Shown here: positions 48,569-60,833 of the stretch, piece after piece | How the letters are laid out: the number at the start of each line of letters is the position of its first letter | How positions within the stretch are numbered: the stretch's first letter is position 1 | Source of the DNA: Artemisia argyi | Lineage: Eukaryota; Streptophyta; Magnoliopsida; Asterales; Asteraceae | NCBI GenBank assembly: GCA_030686995.1 | Contig: CM060708.1 | Coordinates: 187,670,749-187,734,748 of the forward strand | Direction of reading: 5' to 3' | Length of the DNA stretch: 64,000 nucleotides | Position numbers and translations under genes: made by a program | The notes under the pieces: model-generated | Told to the model about the DNA's origin: nothing | Seen by the model: only the letters and a program-made list of their open reading frames with translations | Database searches by the model: none

Positions 48569-49007
48569 CTACTCCATTGGCCTTTTTCCTTTCCCCTGAT
48601 AACTCTGTTTTCCCTTTTGAGCAGTCTTTCTTTTGTCATCAAAAGAAGCTTGCTTCCTTGGGCAAGCCAGGCCAAGAACTTGTTTGGGAGGTCTCTCTTT
48701 TCTTGGAGCAGGCCACTTCATATTCTTTATGGCTGATTCAAGGGCTTGGGTCAAAGCATGTGGAAGTTCATTAGCCAGAGATGAACCAGGAGCAGGGACA
48801 GACTTTTTCTTCTTGGGCTTTGGATTAGTAGTGCTAGCTGCATCAGTAATGGTAGAGGTTGCTACACTCATTGATGAGGATGGTACATTAGGAGGAAAGT
48901 ACCCACTCCATCCTGCATCCCAAAGTCAGAGTCAGAATAGTAGCTAATCTCTGAATCTGTGGAGCCATCTGAATCAGAAGAGATGTACACCAATGGAAGT
49001 GACTCAT
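48569..49007 (-). pseudogene. Antisense additional ORF of the copia element, frameshifted
   Basis: On minus, between pol and the third ORF, an ATG at 49007 follows a TATA box by 70 bp. One base out of that frame lies an acidic stretch, LVYISSDSDGSTDSEISYY. After a second shift near 48900 the frame reads WSGYFPPNVPSSSMSVATST and continues to a basic C-terminus (NPKPKKKKSVPAPG, WPAPRKERPPKQVLG, GKQSYQGKGKRPME) ending at 48569. An acidic-then-basic small protein with its own promoter is plausible. Additional antisense ORFs are known in some plant LTR elements (Tat lineage); their function is not known. I do not recognise this family. The plus-strand ORFs overlapping it look like shadows. Confidence 0.45.
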
Positions 49008-49076
49008 GTTTATCACTAGGGTTTTTGTGGCTATATTGCAAGTGTTGATGAAAGAAGTATGTTGGTGGAAAGTTAC

Positions 49077-49083
49077 TTTTATA
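49077..49083 (-). promoter_or_regulatory. TATA box for the antisense ORF
   Basis: On minus TATAAAA within CTTGTCTATAAAAGTAAC, 70 bp upstream of the ATG at 49007. A pyrimidine-rich CATACTTCTTTCATC follows at the expected start-site distance. Confidence 0.4.
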
Positions 49084-49479
49084 GACAAGGAAAGGTATAA
49101 GGGTAATTAATGAAGTTCATTGAATTCTACTTGCCTTGGTAGCTTTAGGAATTAATTTGGGAAGGTATTAATTACCTCGGGTTAACTTTCAAAGATATTT
49201 TGGTCAAACAGTCAACACTAAAGATATTTTGATTGTAAAGTACTTTGTTCAACGTACTGATTGGTTTTACAACTAAAAGTACTGCTCCATATTCTATGGA
49301 AAGTACTGCTTGATGATATAAAGACTACGCTGACGTGTCAGGATACTGCTCCAACGGTCAAAAATGCGGGTAACAAACTTTCGAACGATATGGGGAAGAT
49401 AACTTCCAAAAATAATGGTAAAATGATTAATTAACCGTGATTTTTTTTATATTATCCCCTTTTACTCATCTCTTTTTCT

Positions 49480-49487
49480 TATTTATA
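49480..49487 (+). promoter_or_regulatory. TATA-like box upstream of the third copia ORF
   Basis: TATTTATA within CTTATTTATACACCC, 82 bp before the ATG at 49569, followed by a pyrimidine/CA-rich leader (CATTTATTCTCATTCATC). With the box at 49077 on minus it makes 49084-49479 a possible divergent promoter. Confidence 0.4.
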
Positions 49488-49568
49488 CACCCTTATTCAT
49501 TTATTCTCATTCATCAAACCCACCAATATCATCAACGATTACTACTCTTCTCTCAAATCATTATCACA

Positions 49569-52389
49569 ATGGCACATCGACCAACCATCAACAAACACAA
49601 CATGATTGCCAATCTTGAGAAAACGCAGAGGAATATTGACTTTCATGGAATTATTGATTTTCTCACCGGAACCACCATCAATTACTCACTCTTAGTCAAC
49701 CCAGAGATTATTGGACCTTGGATACAGGCGTTTTGGGCCACGGCTAGGGCTGAAATTGAAGATGGAGAGGATGTTATTCATGCTACAGTTGCTGGAAGAG
49801 CTATTCGTGTTACTGAAGCAACAATCAGGGAAGTTTTGTTATTTGACGATGAAGAAGGCTCTGTTTTGTTTGCTAAACAAGCTATTTGATATGCACTGAG
49901 AGATATCGAGTATGAAGGACCTTTGAACAAGATTACTTTTCAGAAAGCAATGGTAAGTCCTCATTGGAAGTATCTTATTCATGTTTTACTTCATTGCTTA
50001 AGTCCAAAAAGTACTGTTTGGGATCAATTTGGACATGCCATAGCTTCTGCATTAGTTGGCCTAATTACCAATCAATCCTTCAAGTTTTCCTACATGATCC
50101 TTGATGGTATGATCACACATATCAAGGTTGGATCACCTTATCTGATGTATCCTAGATTTGTTCAACTTATCTTAGAGAATCCACTAGATGGGATATACAA
50201 ACCTCGGGATTATGTACCTACTATTAGGATGCCACCTAAGGTGTTTACCTTTATGTCTCACAAGGGAGTTAATTTTTCTGGTAACAATACACCTCTCAAT
50301 ACTTCCATGTTAGAGGTAGCACAGGCTGTTAGGGATGATGTTGCTAATGCTAGTGGTTCTGCTAATTCTGATGATGCTGATCAATCTGATCATTCTGAGC
50401 ATTCTGCATCAGTCCATACACCTACACCACCTATTGTTTCACCTCAGCCTGATGACTTAAGTGAAAGAACTCCCTCAGTTTCTGTTACTATGGAAAAACC
50501 TATTTCTGCTAAAGGTACTTCTCCACAAAGTACTTCTTTACAAGGTACTGCTTCAGAGCATACTCCAGTACCTTCTCCCAATGATTATACTCCCACAGGT
50601 GGGTTTCAAACACCTGGAGGAGATGAGGGATTTGAAGGTCCTTTGAATAATTATGCTTTGACTATAGAGTTAGAGAGGATGAAGAAAGCTATGGCTGATC
50701 AGACTGCAGAAATAAAGAGTTTAAGAAAGAAGTTTAGAAGGTTAAAGAAGTTTGTGTGGCCACTCGTGAAGAATTTTCGGCTTTATGTGAAAGAGAAGAA
50801 ACAATCCCAATAGAAAAAGTCTAAATCAGCAAAGAAAACTTCTAAATCCAAGAGGAGTCACAGGAGGTCATCATCTTTCAAATTGGGGAGGAATCAAGAT
50901 GATAATTTGAATGAAGATGATACTGGGGGTTCAATATTCAGAAGATGCTCATCTTTGGACAGAGCAAAAGACTGATGAAGGTGAGAACATTGCTCAACAA
51001 CAAACTGATTTTGAAGACGTTACTGAAAGAAATAGTGATGAGACAGAGCAAATTAATCTTGAAGATGAGAATGTTGTTGTTAAAAGTGGTGACACAGAAG
51101 AATTTAATTTAGAAGATACAGCAGATGTGCAAGGTACTGCAGCTATGGATATTGATGGAATTGGAACTTCTACAGCTGGACCTTCTACAAAGATTTTTGA
51201 AGATGAAGCTGGTTCTTCAAATCCTATTCAGCAAGAAGAAGTCAAGGAGCATACTGCAAGTGATAATGAGACTATAGCTCAGATAATGCTCAATTTGGAT
51301 AGACCTTCAAAAGGTATACATATTTCTGAGCCTGCACAACAAGTATCTGAATCTGAAGAGTTAGATCCAAAAGATAAAGGAAAAGGGATTATGAAGCAGA
51401 AGATTAAGAAGAAAAATAAGAAATTTACTCTTGCACAGCTTAGAGAAATAAAGATAGCAGAGGATGCAGAGATTGCTAGAAAGCAACAAGCTGAGTATGA
51501 TGCAGAGTATTTGGAAGAGATAAGTAAGCCAATTACAAGAAAGCCAATGACAATTGCTCAAGAAAGAAACTGGATGATTAGTTTCTTGAAAGGAAGAGGA
51601 TACAAGAATTTACAAAAATTGAGATATCCAGAAGTGAAAGCTCTATGGGATGAAGTACAAGAGTCTATCAAGAAAGAGTTGGAAAGTTTTGTACCCATGG
51701 ATGCTGATAAGGAGAAGAAGTTAGAAGATATAAGTAAAGAACAAGTTGAGAAAATAAAATTGAAGAGGAAGAAAGCAGTTCAAGATGATCAATTGTCAAA
51801 AAGACTTAAAATGATACATGAAGATACAATTGATGAACTGAGGAATTATTTCAGAGTAATTGATTTTGAGAATAAGAAAACAGAAGACTCTAGAAAGAAA
51901 TCAAAGATTATCTTATTCTCTGTGGTTGAATCAAAAGAAGGGAATTATCTTATGTTCAACAGATAAGATGGAAGCTTCATAGTATTTAATATGTTATGGG
52001 ATGTTCTGCATTTAATTACCAGAGAAGATCTATATGATTTATACTTGCAAGTGCAGACATACTATGAGGAGATTGAAGCAACAGGAGTGGGATTAATCTT
52101 ACTTGGAGATTTGATAACCATCTGGGAAACAGAAGAAACAAGTGTTGATACTCTGTGGAATGATCAAGAAAATTGGGAAATTACAAGATGGAGATTCTTT
52201 GAGTCATCAGGAGTTCATTCACTTGAGATGGAAGATGGTACCATGATTCACATGCTTACTGAGAGAAGATATCCATTGATAAGAGAAATTATGCTCAGGA
52301 TGTTAGATCATGGAATGGAGCTTGAAGAAGAAACTGATGTAGCTTTTAATGTGATTAAGCTATTTATCAGGTGGACTAAATCTGAATAA
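49569..52389 (+). pseudogene. Third copia ORF in env position (Sirevirus-like, Asteraceae type)
   Basis: About 930 codons starting MAHRPTINKHNMIANLEKT. Conserved-looking blocks are FHGIIDFLTGTTINYSLL, QAFWATARAEIEDG, TITEATIREVLLFDDEEG-type sequence, ITFQKAMVSPHWKYLIHVLL, HCLSPKSTVWDQF and FSYMILDGMITHIKVG. I recall this protein as common in Asteraceae genomes, often auto-named a longin-like domain protein. The middle is Ser/Thr-rich; a coiled coil (ELERMKKAMADQTAEIKSLR) and a Lys/Glu-rich domain follow; the end is LWDVLHLITREDLYDLYLQV to WTKSE. Breaks: TGA 49887, TAG 50811, a one-base frameshift near 50925, TAA 51964. No clear membrane segment or signal peptide is seen, so an envelope role is not supported by the sequence. 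Confidence 0.7.
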
Positions 52390-52569
52390 TAATATTGCAA
52401 AGTACTGGTATGATTTGTTTTGAATAAAAATATTTTTCTCAAAGTACTGCAAGACAAATATTATTTCACCAAAGTACTGCTTGTTGAATAAAACCAGTAA
52501 AAGTTTTTTGAATACAATATTTTGAAGCTTATGATGATATCTATAAAAGGTTTTGAAAAAGTCACACAT

Positions 52570-53060
52570 GGTGTTAGTATTTATACTGCACAACAAATGG
52601 TAATCAACTCACCATGTTTAACAGACAAGAAAGAGTTTGACTCATCATGAGGGTACGGCTCTGATGTGATAATCAAATCTGTTTTTAGTTGACAATTTAC
52701 TAAAAATTGTATGGTCTTCAACTCACCATATCTGTAAAAGTGAAGAGTTGGCTAGCCCACAAGAAAAATGACTTGTGGTAAAGGCTGTGGAAAATCCATT
52801 TATGGTAATTAGTTCACCATGGTTGAGATCAAAGAACTAACTAGTCCAAAAGCAAACGACTCTTGGTAAAGACTATTCAAATCTGTTGATAGCTGATGAT
52901 TTGCTAAAAATCATATGGTTATCAATGTACCATGGTTGTTCTAACCTAAATATTGGCTACACCAGAGTTAATGGCTTTGGTAAAGAGACATCAAAATCCA
53001 TTAATTTTCAATGATTCACCTCTCACAGGAGTTTACACACCTGGAGGTGATGAGAATAGT
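52570..53060 (+). repeat. Degenerate tandem repeats (about 100 bp) in the copia 3' region
   Basis: A block of the form ATGGTAATCAACTCACCATG recurs near 52599, 52710, 52805 and 52916, each followed by a GACTNNTGGTAAAGNCT-like segment and AAATCNNTTNATNG. Unit spacing is about 95-110 bp. After the array, ACAGGAGTTTACACACCTGG (53036) repeats a piece of the third ORF (50596). The region before it (52390-52570) holds three CAAAGTACTG motifs. Confidence 0.6.
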
Positions 53061-53290
53061 ATGAAACTTTAAAAGATTTGATGAACATTTTGCCAAAATG
53101 TTGCTGAGTAGCTGTGAAGATTTATTGCTGAGAAGATATCATCTGATGCTGACAAATGGTACTTTGACACATAAGACAGATAAAAGATACAGAGATAAAG
53201 AAACAATCTTTCTGAATGATTAAGATATTGAAGATCAAAGATAACAAAGAAGCTTGAAATTAAGCAAGTGGAGTGATTGTGTCAAAATCA

Positions 53291-56200
53291 ACTTATATAG
53301 TATATAGTAGTATTTTATCGAAATGATCCGCGTAAAATACGGATCACCCGAGTCGTATCCAAGTGAAGGCGAATGGAATCAAGAATATTGATTCGTGAAA
53401 CCGTGAATTGAGAAGTGAAAAAGTGAAAATAGCAATCAAGTACTTCAAGTATTCAAAATCAAAGATGAAATATGCAAAGAGTACAAGCAATTAATGCATA
53501 AAAGTCTAAATCGCAAAAACAGAAATGTAACCTCGTTATTTAAAACGTAAATTTTATTGAAAAGTGATCCTACAAACTTGAAAATATTTTCTAAAAATTT
53601 TAAACTGATAAAATGAATTTCCAAAAAAAGAAAAATATTTTTTTGACTTTTCTATTATTTTCTATGAATTTATTTTGATTTTTGTAATTTTAAATGAATT
53701 AAAAATTGAAAAAAAATAGAAAAATAAGGTTGAAAAATGAAAATTAAATTCTGAAATTTATAAAATATTATAAAAAAAATTCTAAAAATATTTTTGTATT
53801 TTTCACATCTTTATATGAATTTTTATGGATTTTTGTTATTTAAAAACTATTTAAAAATGAATAAAATCAAAAGAAATTAAGAAAAATAGTAAAAATGCTT
53901 GGAAAAATCTGAAAAAATTCCAAAAAATCAAAAATAATAAAAAGAACTCAGAGAAAAATTTTGAAGCTTAAATGAACAGTTTAAGTGCTTCTTCTGATGA
54001 AACTGCTTATCACAAGTGCTTATTTTTAAGCACTTGTGACCCAATCTCAATGAAACTTTTAAAACAGCCTTTTGATGATAAAAGAAACTCAATTATGCAG
54101 AAATATATCAAATGATATGACAATAATCCGCAGAAGCTCAGAAATATAGCAATAAGCTCAAAATTAAGCACACTGATAAGGAAGAATTAGCACAGATAGC
54201 AACAGAAGTCAAGCTGATCAAACACAACTCTTGTTCACTTAAATGAAACTCAGAAGCATATACAAATCATAGATACAAGATCAAAAACACTTCTGCAGGC
54301 CTAAAATCAAAATAGGTACCCTGTTTCACACAGGCTACTTCACAGATGCAAAAAACTGTCCTAATAAGCTCTGAATGAACAGCTAATGGGGACAAAAACT
54401 CAAATACACAACTGAGAAGCTAGATCAACTAACTATAAAACCAGAAGCATCTAACTAATACTCTAAATCCCACTAGTTCAGCAGCCTATTAAACTATACT
54501 CAATGTAACAGTTGACTAAATTAGACTATTTCTGAATTGACTAATTCCAATTTTAGTTAACCAATACTACTCCTACTAGTGATGTTTAAGCTAATTTACT
54601 AGTGAATTAAACTAGCTTAAGCTATATTACAACCACAAATACCAACTAACTAACTGTATGCTAATGCTACCAACAAATCAGAGATGATTAAACTAAGTTT
54701 GACTATATGTATATCTTCCTACTGATTTTAAGCTATATAACTCAACTTTTATTCAAATTTAACCTAAGTGTGCAGGCATACCATTAATCCACATTCAAAC
54801 TACCACTGCAACAAACTTAACCAAACACTCCCTTATACTATTACCCACTAGATGAAACAGTGATATCACTATCCAATCCACAAATCTCTAAAACTCAGTT
54901 CCAAATCAGTCACAAATTACTAACATGAACACAACCAGATAACCAAAATCCACAAGATCAACCAATATGCTACCTTACAGATACTCAATGTGACAGATAT
55001 GAAATTACCACTAGCACAACAGATCTACTAAGCAAAAATACACAACAGTTACAACCAATTTAAATCAAACAGTAATACTACTATCTCAAACAAGTTAAAC
55101 TACAAAACTAAAACTATAACAACACAACAATTTCAAATACTGAACATATTGAATGAACAATCTCAGATCTCAATAAACAGATACTATAAATTGAAAACTA
55201 CAAATCAGAATTACCAAATCCTCTCCCTCAGCAAAACAGAGGGAGCTCACTGTGCTTGCCTATCTCTAGGATAGGCAGGACCTTCTAGGTCTGTCCAAGC
55301 TTATCCAATTAACACCACAGGAGCATAAGTTCAATTCTCTTTTGACTTTTTTTCTTTGACTGATGACTCAAACAACTCCACTAGAAGCTATAAAGCTCAA
55401 ATGGAGTGTATAAAAGCAAAATAAGCTCTACTGGAAGCTTTACTATTAAACATGTAAACATATTTTTGTTATTTTATATTTTTTTGATTTTTTTTTCTGT
55501 AAATGATTTATAAAAACTAGATAAGAGTAACTGATTTAAGCTGAATATCACTAGAATAAGCAGAATAAGAAGATATTGAAACAGAATAAGCAAAGTTAAG
55601 ATGAACAATAAGCTGAGTATTATTGAAAATAAGCACTTCTATTAAAAATTTCAAGTAAAAATTACATTGACTATACTAAAATACATTCAAAAGAAAATTC
55701 GACAGAGTTCTATTACCTACAATACTACACAAAAAAATAAGCTAAAATGAGACCTATTTATAACTAAGGTGAAGGGGTTGGGGTCTAAATGCCAGGTTGG
55801 CGATCCACACCTCTCTTGTGCTTCTTCAGTCCATCTTATCACCCTTGGATACGTTTTGTGTTTCTTTGATCAATCAATAGCCCTTGGATCAGGATTTAGA
55901 CGTGTCTTGCCCAATCCAACTCTGACACCTGTCCCATTCGTGTGCATAATCTCTGTCCTTGTCAGACCATCTAGAAGCGGAATCCAATGACACGACTTGT
56001 CCAATGGTGAGTAGCCAAGTGTCCCTTGTAGCTCAAATACTTCTCTCTGACATGTGCACAGACACGTGAGACCTTCTAGAAGTACCAATGATAGGTTAAT
56101 TGATGGTTAATTGATGTAGTGTGATCAATTGACCCTGGTTGGTAAGCTAGGGTTCATGGGGGTTAAGGGATTCTGGGTTTGGAGGGAATTTGGGGGTAAA

Positions 56201-57352
56201 AGGTACGGTTGGGTATTTTTATTAGTAGTTTGACCCTGCTTTTGACCATTGACCCTGGGTATGGGTTTTGACCATGGATTTGGGCTTGGTTTATAACTTG
56301 GGCTTTGGATTATTGGATTAGGAAATGGACTTGGACCAGGACTTGTATTTGATTTTCAGATTTGATGTATTTAGAATCCAAGGACTAATTTTGTAATTTG
56401 CCAATACTTCAAGGACTGATTCTGTCACTTTCTCAAAATATAATTCAGGGACTAATTCTGCCAATCTTGAATATATGAAGTACTGAAGTTGACTTTTGGA
56501 TCCCAGCTTTGACTTTTTGACCATCTCCCACTCTCGTGCCCGTTTTTCCGGTATTTGCTTGATTATTTGACTTTTTGTGATAAAATCCGTACCTGCATAT
56601 TCACAACATAAAAACACATATCTCTTTGGCATTTGGTTAGCAAAATAGTCTAATTGGGTCGGTATTTGGCTATGAAATGGTATGTGAATTAACACAAACC
56701 AAAATACCCCATACTAAGGTATTGTCGTGTCCCCTCACGCAATGGGATCAATTCACGCTTTTGAGATAAATAATTTCGAAAACCCTTTCTACTGACTTTG
56801 TATAGTAGCAAGGAGGTTCGAAAGAAGTAATAAAATCATTTATTCCCGAAAACGCTCCATTTTCCAAAAATTTCTTTTATTCCTTTATTCCACTTTCACT
56901 TCTATTTTTGTACTCTTCATTCTTCATACTTGTGATGGTTTGTTGGACTTTCATTATTTTGCAATAATTATTAGGGTCAACGAGTAGAAACACTTCTATT
57001 TAAGAAGTGACCATACGGATAAAAATCGTCATCCTTGATTTTTCACGAGTCCCCAAACTAAGTGTACAAACGTGATCACAGCTTATCTACAAATTAGATG
57101 CTAACACTACTCATAATAGTTACTTGTCGAAACTCCTTACTCCCATGTCCTAAGTTTTGTATCTCAATATTTTACTTTTGTTGAGAAATGAATTGCTTCA
57201 TATTTTCTAGTTTCAATATTTTTTAGTCCGATAGTGATACCTAAGTTAAAACGATAAGTAGTTATTCATTTTCTCTTAAGAACTACTGCAATAGAAATTC
57301 GGTCCACATCAAGGAATTTTGGTACATACAATATCATAAATATAAGTTGCGG
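53291..57352. other. Non-coding, AT-rich DNA, probably degraded repeat sequence
   Basis: I see no gene here. 53560-53960 is very A-rich low-complexity sequence. A perfect 13-bp stem with a TTTT loop lies at 54010-54039 (TCACAAGTGCTTA). 54100-55230 is simple-looking, AC- and AT-rich, with no ORF of note. Possible LTR-like pieces are near 53310 (ATCCGCGTAAAATACGGATC palindrome at 53325-53345) and 56720-56900, but no LTR ends or primer site were found. Whether this belongs to copia's 3' end or to another element is open. Confidence 0.5.
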
Positions 57353-60300
57353 TGTAACACCCCAACCCGTCAAGGGTAAAGATATCACAATAAATAGTGT
57401 CCAACAGAGCAAAACACAAGCTTTATACTTTAACAATACAACGAGTACAAGGTTACCAATGAATTCTAAGATAAGGAAATTTCAATAATAAAACAATGTC
57501 CATAATATAAAGGAACTCTAGGTTTGGTCCACATTCTCTCATCCCAAAGCAAAACCTCGCATCCTAGCTTAAGTACCTGCCGCATGGAAAAGAAAACGCG
57601 GCTGAGCATAAAAAGCTCAGTAAACAGATATGAAGATAACAAGCACATCAAGTAATAAGATAAGAGAGTATGAATAGAAATTACATATGGTGTCACCAGG
57701 TATATCAAGGAAATTTCAAGGTTTAATATGAAACGTCATCAAGGTTAAGTATCAAGAATCGTCAAGTGTAATAGTAAGGGTTAACTAGTTTCAAGGATCG
57801 TCAAGTATAATGTCAAGGTTTGAGTATAGTATCAAAGGTTACCAAATTCCAAGGTTTCCAAGGTTTAAGCAAGGTCAAGTATCAATAGTTTGCAAGGTCA
57901 AGTATCAAATGTCAAGTACCAAGTATTAGGTATCAAGTGTCAAGTGTCAAATGTCAAGTATCAAGTGTCAAGGTTACCAGGTGTCAAGTATCAAGGGTCA
58001 AGGCTATCAGGTGTCAAGTATCAAGGCTATCAAGTATAAGGTATCAAGTGTTAAGGCTATCAGTATTTAAACCCCCAGGCACACAAGTCAAGTCAAGTAT
58101 ATCAAGTCAAGTATCCCAAGATGGAGTGATCAACTCCCAAGATGTGAGGGGCTGTAATGCACACACGCCCAGTCACCAAGTAATATATCATGTAGTCCAT
58201 ATCATAATCAAGATGGCCGTAGCCCAAGACAAGTCAAGACAAATCTAGGATGCATCCATACGCCCCTGCTGGCCAATAATAATAATCATAATAATCATAG
58301 CAGTAGTCGATAACAAGAATCAGGGACGGTGGGGGACATCTCTCTAGCCCCACTAGAGTACATAACATTGGTGCATCAATGCTATGGTTGTGGCTACTCC
58401 ACAACAAGTAGCTCCTGGGTAAAATACTGAAGGGTCAAGGGTTCAAGGTACGATATCAAGTACAAGTGGTCAAGTCATAATCAAAGGTTCAAGTCAAGGT
58501 TCAACATCAAGGGTTCAATATCAAGGTCAATATCAAGGGTTCAATATCAAGAGTTCAATATCCAGGTCAATATCAAGGGTTCAATATCAAGGGTTCAATA
58601 TCAAGGTCAATATCAAGGTCAATATCAAGGTCAATATCAAGGGTTCAATATCAAGGGTGAAATCAAGTAATATAAAAGAGAGAAAGAAGAGTCATGAGAG
58701 AAGTAGTTGTACTCTTACTGAAAGAGTACGGAATATCTGTACCTTGCCGAAACAATCACCAAGCTAGAACCCAACAAGTGTAAGTGAATCACTCCCGCTT
58801 CACGGCACCTAGAAGCAAGTGTATACGAATTACGACGAGTTCAAATTACCCAAGTTACCTCTTTTTAGTTAACTTTCCGTTTTTAGCAGCTTTCTATTTT
58901 AGGTAACTTTCCAGATTTAGTAATTTCCCACTTTAAGTAATTTAATAATTAACTGTTATAATCGACAAATAATAATATTTAAGGGTTAAATGACCAATAT
59001 AATATTTTAGGTCTTAAATGTCAATATTATAAGTTTAGGGTCTAAAATGTAAATTATTAAATATTAAAAGTCAATAAAATTATTTTAAACTTTATTTTAA
59101 TAAATTAATATTGAGATAATTTTGCACCCCGTCATAATAATTTTATGAAATTTGTTAACGTACTCACGACCTTAATATTTATGCCACGACGACTCAAGGT
59201 TTTTTTTTTTTATTATTTCGAAAACAACCAAAGTCCATGACACCTTCTTGTTAAAAATATGCCGAGACAACCACTTCTCTTGTTGTTTAAATAAGCCGCG
59301 ACACACATGAAATTTATATCATGTAACTTCCTATCGTATAACATGAAATTTATATCTAAAGAAAAACAATTCAAAACAGAAGTATACATAGGTCGATTTA
59401 GATTAGTTTCATACTCGTTATATCACTTATATATTTCTGTTATTTTATGTGAAGTAATTTTTATTTACTAGATAGGCTTAAACATGATATGGACCAGATT
59501 TAGACACATATACTCGCGATCAAAACGAATGTCGAAAAGCCATATTAAAGACATATATAGTAACATATTTTTGTGATCTTAAGTGACCCTTTTGTATCCA
59601 TTCGATTTACAAGATAGGTTCCAGTCTAGGTCAAGACATCTACGTATCACTAGTCGAACACACACCATTATTTGTAGTCGATTAAATATGTCTCGTACAC
59701 TCGCTATTTCATGTGCGTATTTTAGGTGATAACTATATGATTTTATGAGACTGGTAATCTTTTAACATATCAATGGAATTATAAAGGTGAAGCATGTCAG
59801 ATAATGAACTAGGTTCTAGGTTGTTATCAAGTCATGTGAAAACAAGAGTGACGAGGAGGAGAACGTATGGTACCTTGGCAGATTAATAAGACAAGAGAGG
59901 AAGAATACGATCACCACACCAAGTCGAAGCAGCACCCTCACACCCTCGAACAATCTCAAACCAATGACTCCACAAACTCTCTCGAACCAGTTATGAACCG
60001 AGATGTATAACACGACTAAGACACCTTCGCACCATACATGTACCATGTCTTAAACACCAACAGAACCCACCATCGAAACCTCCTTTGATCCTTTATGATT
60101 CAGAAAAGTAGATAGGAAAAAGAATTTAGCCGTCATATTTGTTTTTAGGTTTTTAGTGTGTGTTGTTGTATTTAGTGAGATGCCGTTTTGTTTTGTGAGG
60201 CTAAAGGTGGAATGAGAGCGTAAATAATGAATAGGGAATCACCAATTCCGAAATTTGTGGGATCTTCTGACTTAGCTAATTCTTAAATCCAGGAAAATTT

Positions 60301-60750
60301 GAATGGGTCTAATTCTAGACTAACTTCAAATGGTTTAAGGCTCAATGCATGTTGTGATATTATAAGACATAAATTCGGCCCAAGAGTTGAATGGGAAACG
60401 TGTAGAACTTAATTAGGAGGTAATTTGTATCATTTTTTTAAGTAATAATATACCTTAGGTTATGTAATATATTTTATTTCACAAGTTGTGTACAGTTATA
60501 AGTGTTTTTGGACCCGTTAGGTCACGTAACGTGCAACATTCGTTTCTTAGTTCAAATTTCATATTCTTGGGTTCTCATACTGTTGTAGTAGCTCAAATGT
60601 GATTTACTTGAAGTTACATGTCCATGTTTGTGATCGTACGATAACCGTTTTTGATTTTGGCTTGTTTGGTAAACGTACTTAATTCTTCAAAATTTCAAAT
60701 TGGAGGGTATTTTAGTCATTTAATCATGATATGAAAATGTGAGTTTTACA
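57353..60750 (-). repeat. 3' LTR of the LARD-like element, 3398 bp
   Basis: Ends TGTAA.../...TTACA on either side. The first 345 bp can be compared with the right LTR and are nearly identical (differences such as CCTCGC/CCCCGC), suggesting a young insertion. Contains two minisatellite blocks. No ORF is supported in it. Confidence 0.85.
57700..58670. repeat. TCAAG-rich minisatellites inside the LARD LTR
   Basis: 57880-58080 is built of GTATCAAGTGTCAAG-like units. 58490-58670 has CAATATCAAGG and CAATATCAAGGGTT units of 11 and 14 bp repeated about a dozen times. Unit order is irregular, as in slippage-prone arrays. There are no unique spacers, so this is not a CRISPR array. Confidence 0.8.
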
Positions 60751-60833
60751 ACTATTCCCCCCTCAAAAAGAATTTTCATCCGCGAAAATGAAAGAAAGAA
60801 TAAGGCAGCGAAACAAAACGAAGGTCTACCAGA

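Larger units (their letters stand above)
23520..53290 (+). mobile_element. Sirevirus-like Ty1-copia element, split by nested insertions
   Basis: Parts in order: 5' LTR 23520-24065, initiator-Met primer site, gag, pol (protease, integrase, RT start) to 29236, then the Athila B insertion 29237-47091, RT remainder and RNase H to 48355, an antisense ORF, a third ORF in env position to 52389, and a repeat-rich 3' region. No 3' LTR matching TGTTGGGATATAAAG is found before 57353, so the right end is lost or interrupted; 53290 is an approximate limit. Gene order (protease-integrase-RT-RNase H, plus a long ORF after pol) is that of the Sirevirus/Maximus lineage. Stops and frameshifts in every ORF show it is dead. 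Confidence 0.85.

Noticed and set aside
48410..48947. Plus-strand ORFs of 65-108 codons after copia pol
   Set aside because: They overlap the better supported antisense ORF and show no domain; likely shadows.
58490..58670. Regular direct repeats resembling a CRISPR array
   Set aside because: Units are contiguous 11/14-mers without unique spacers, in plant LTR DNA; a minisatellite.
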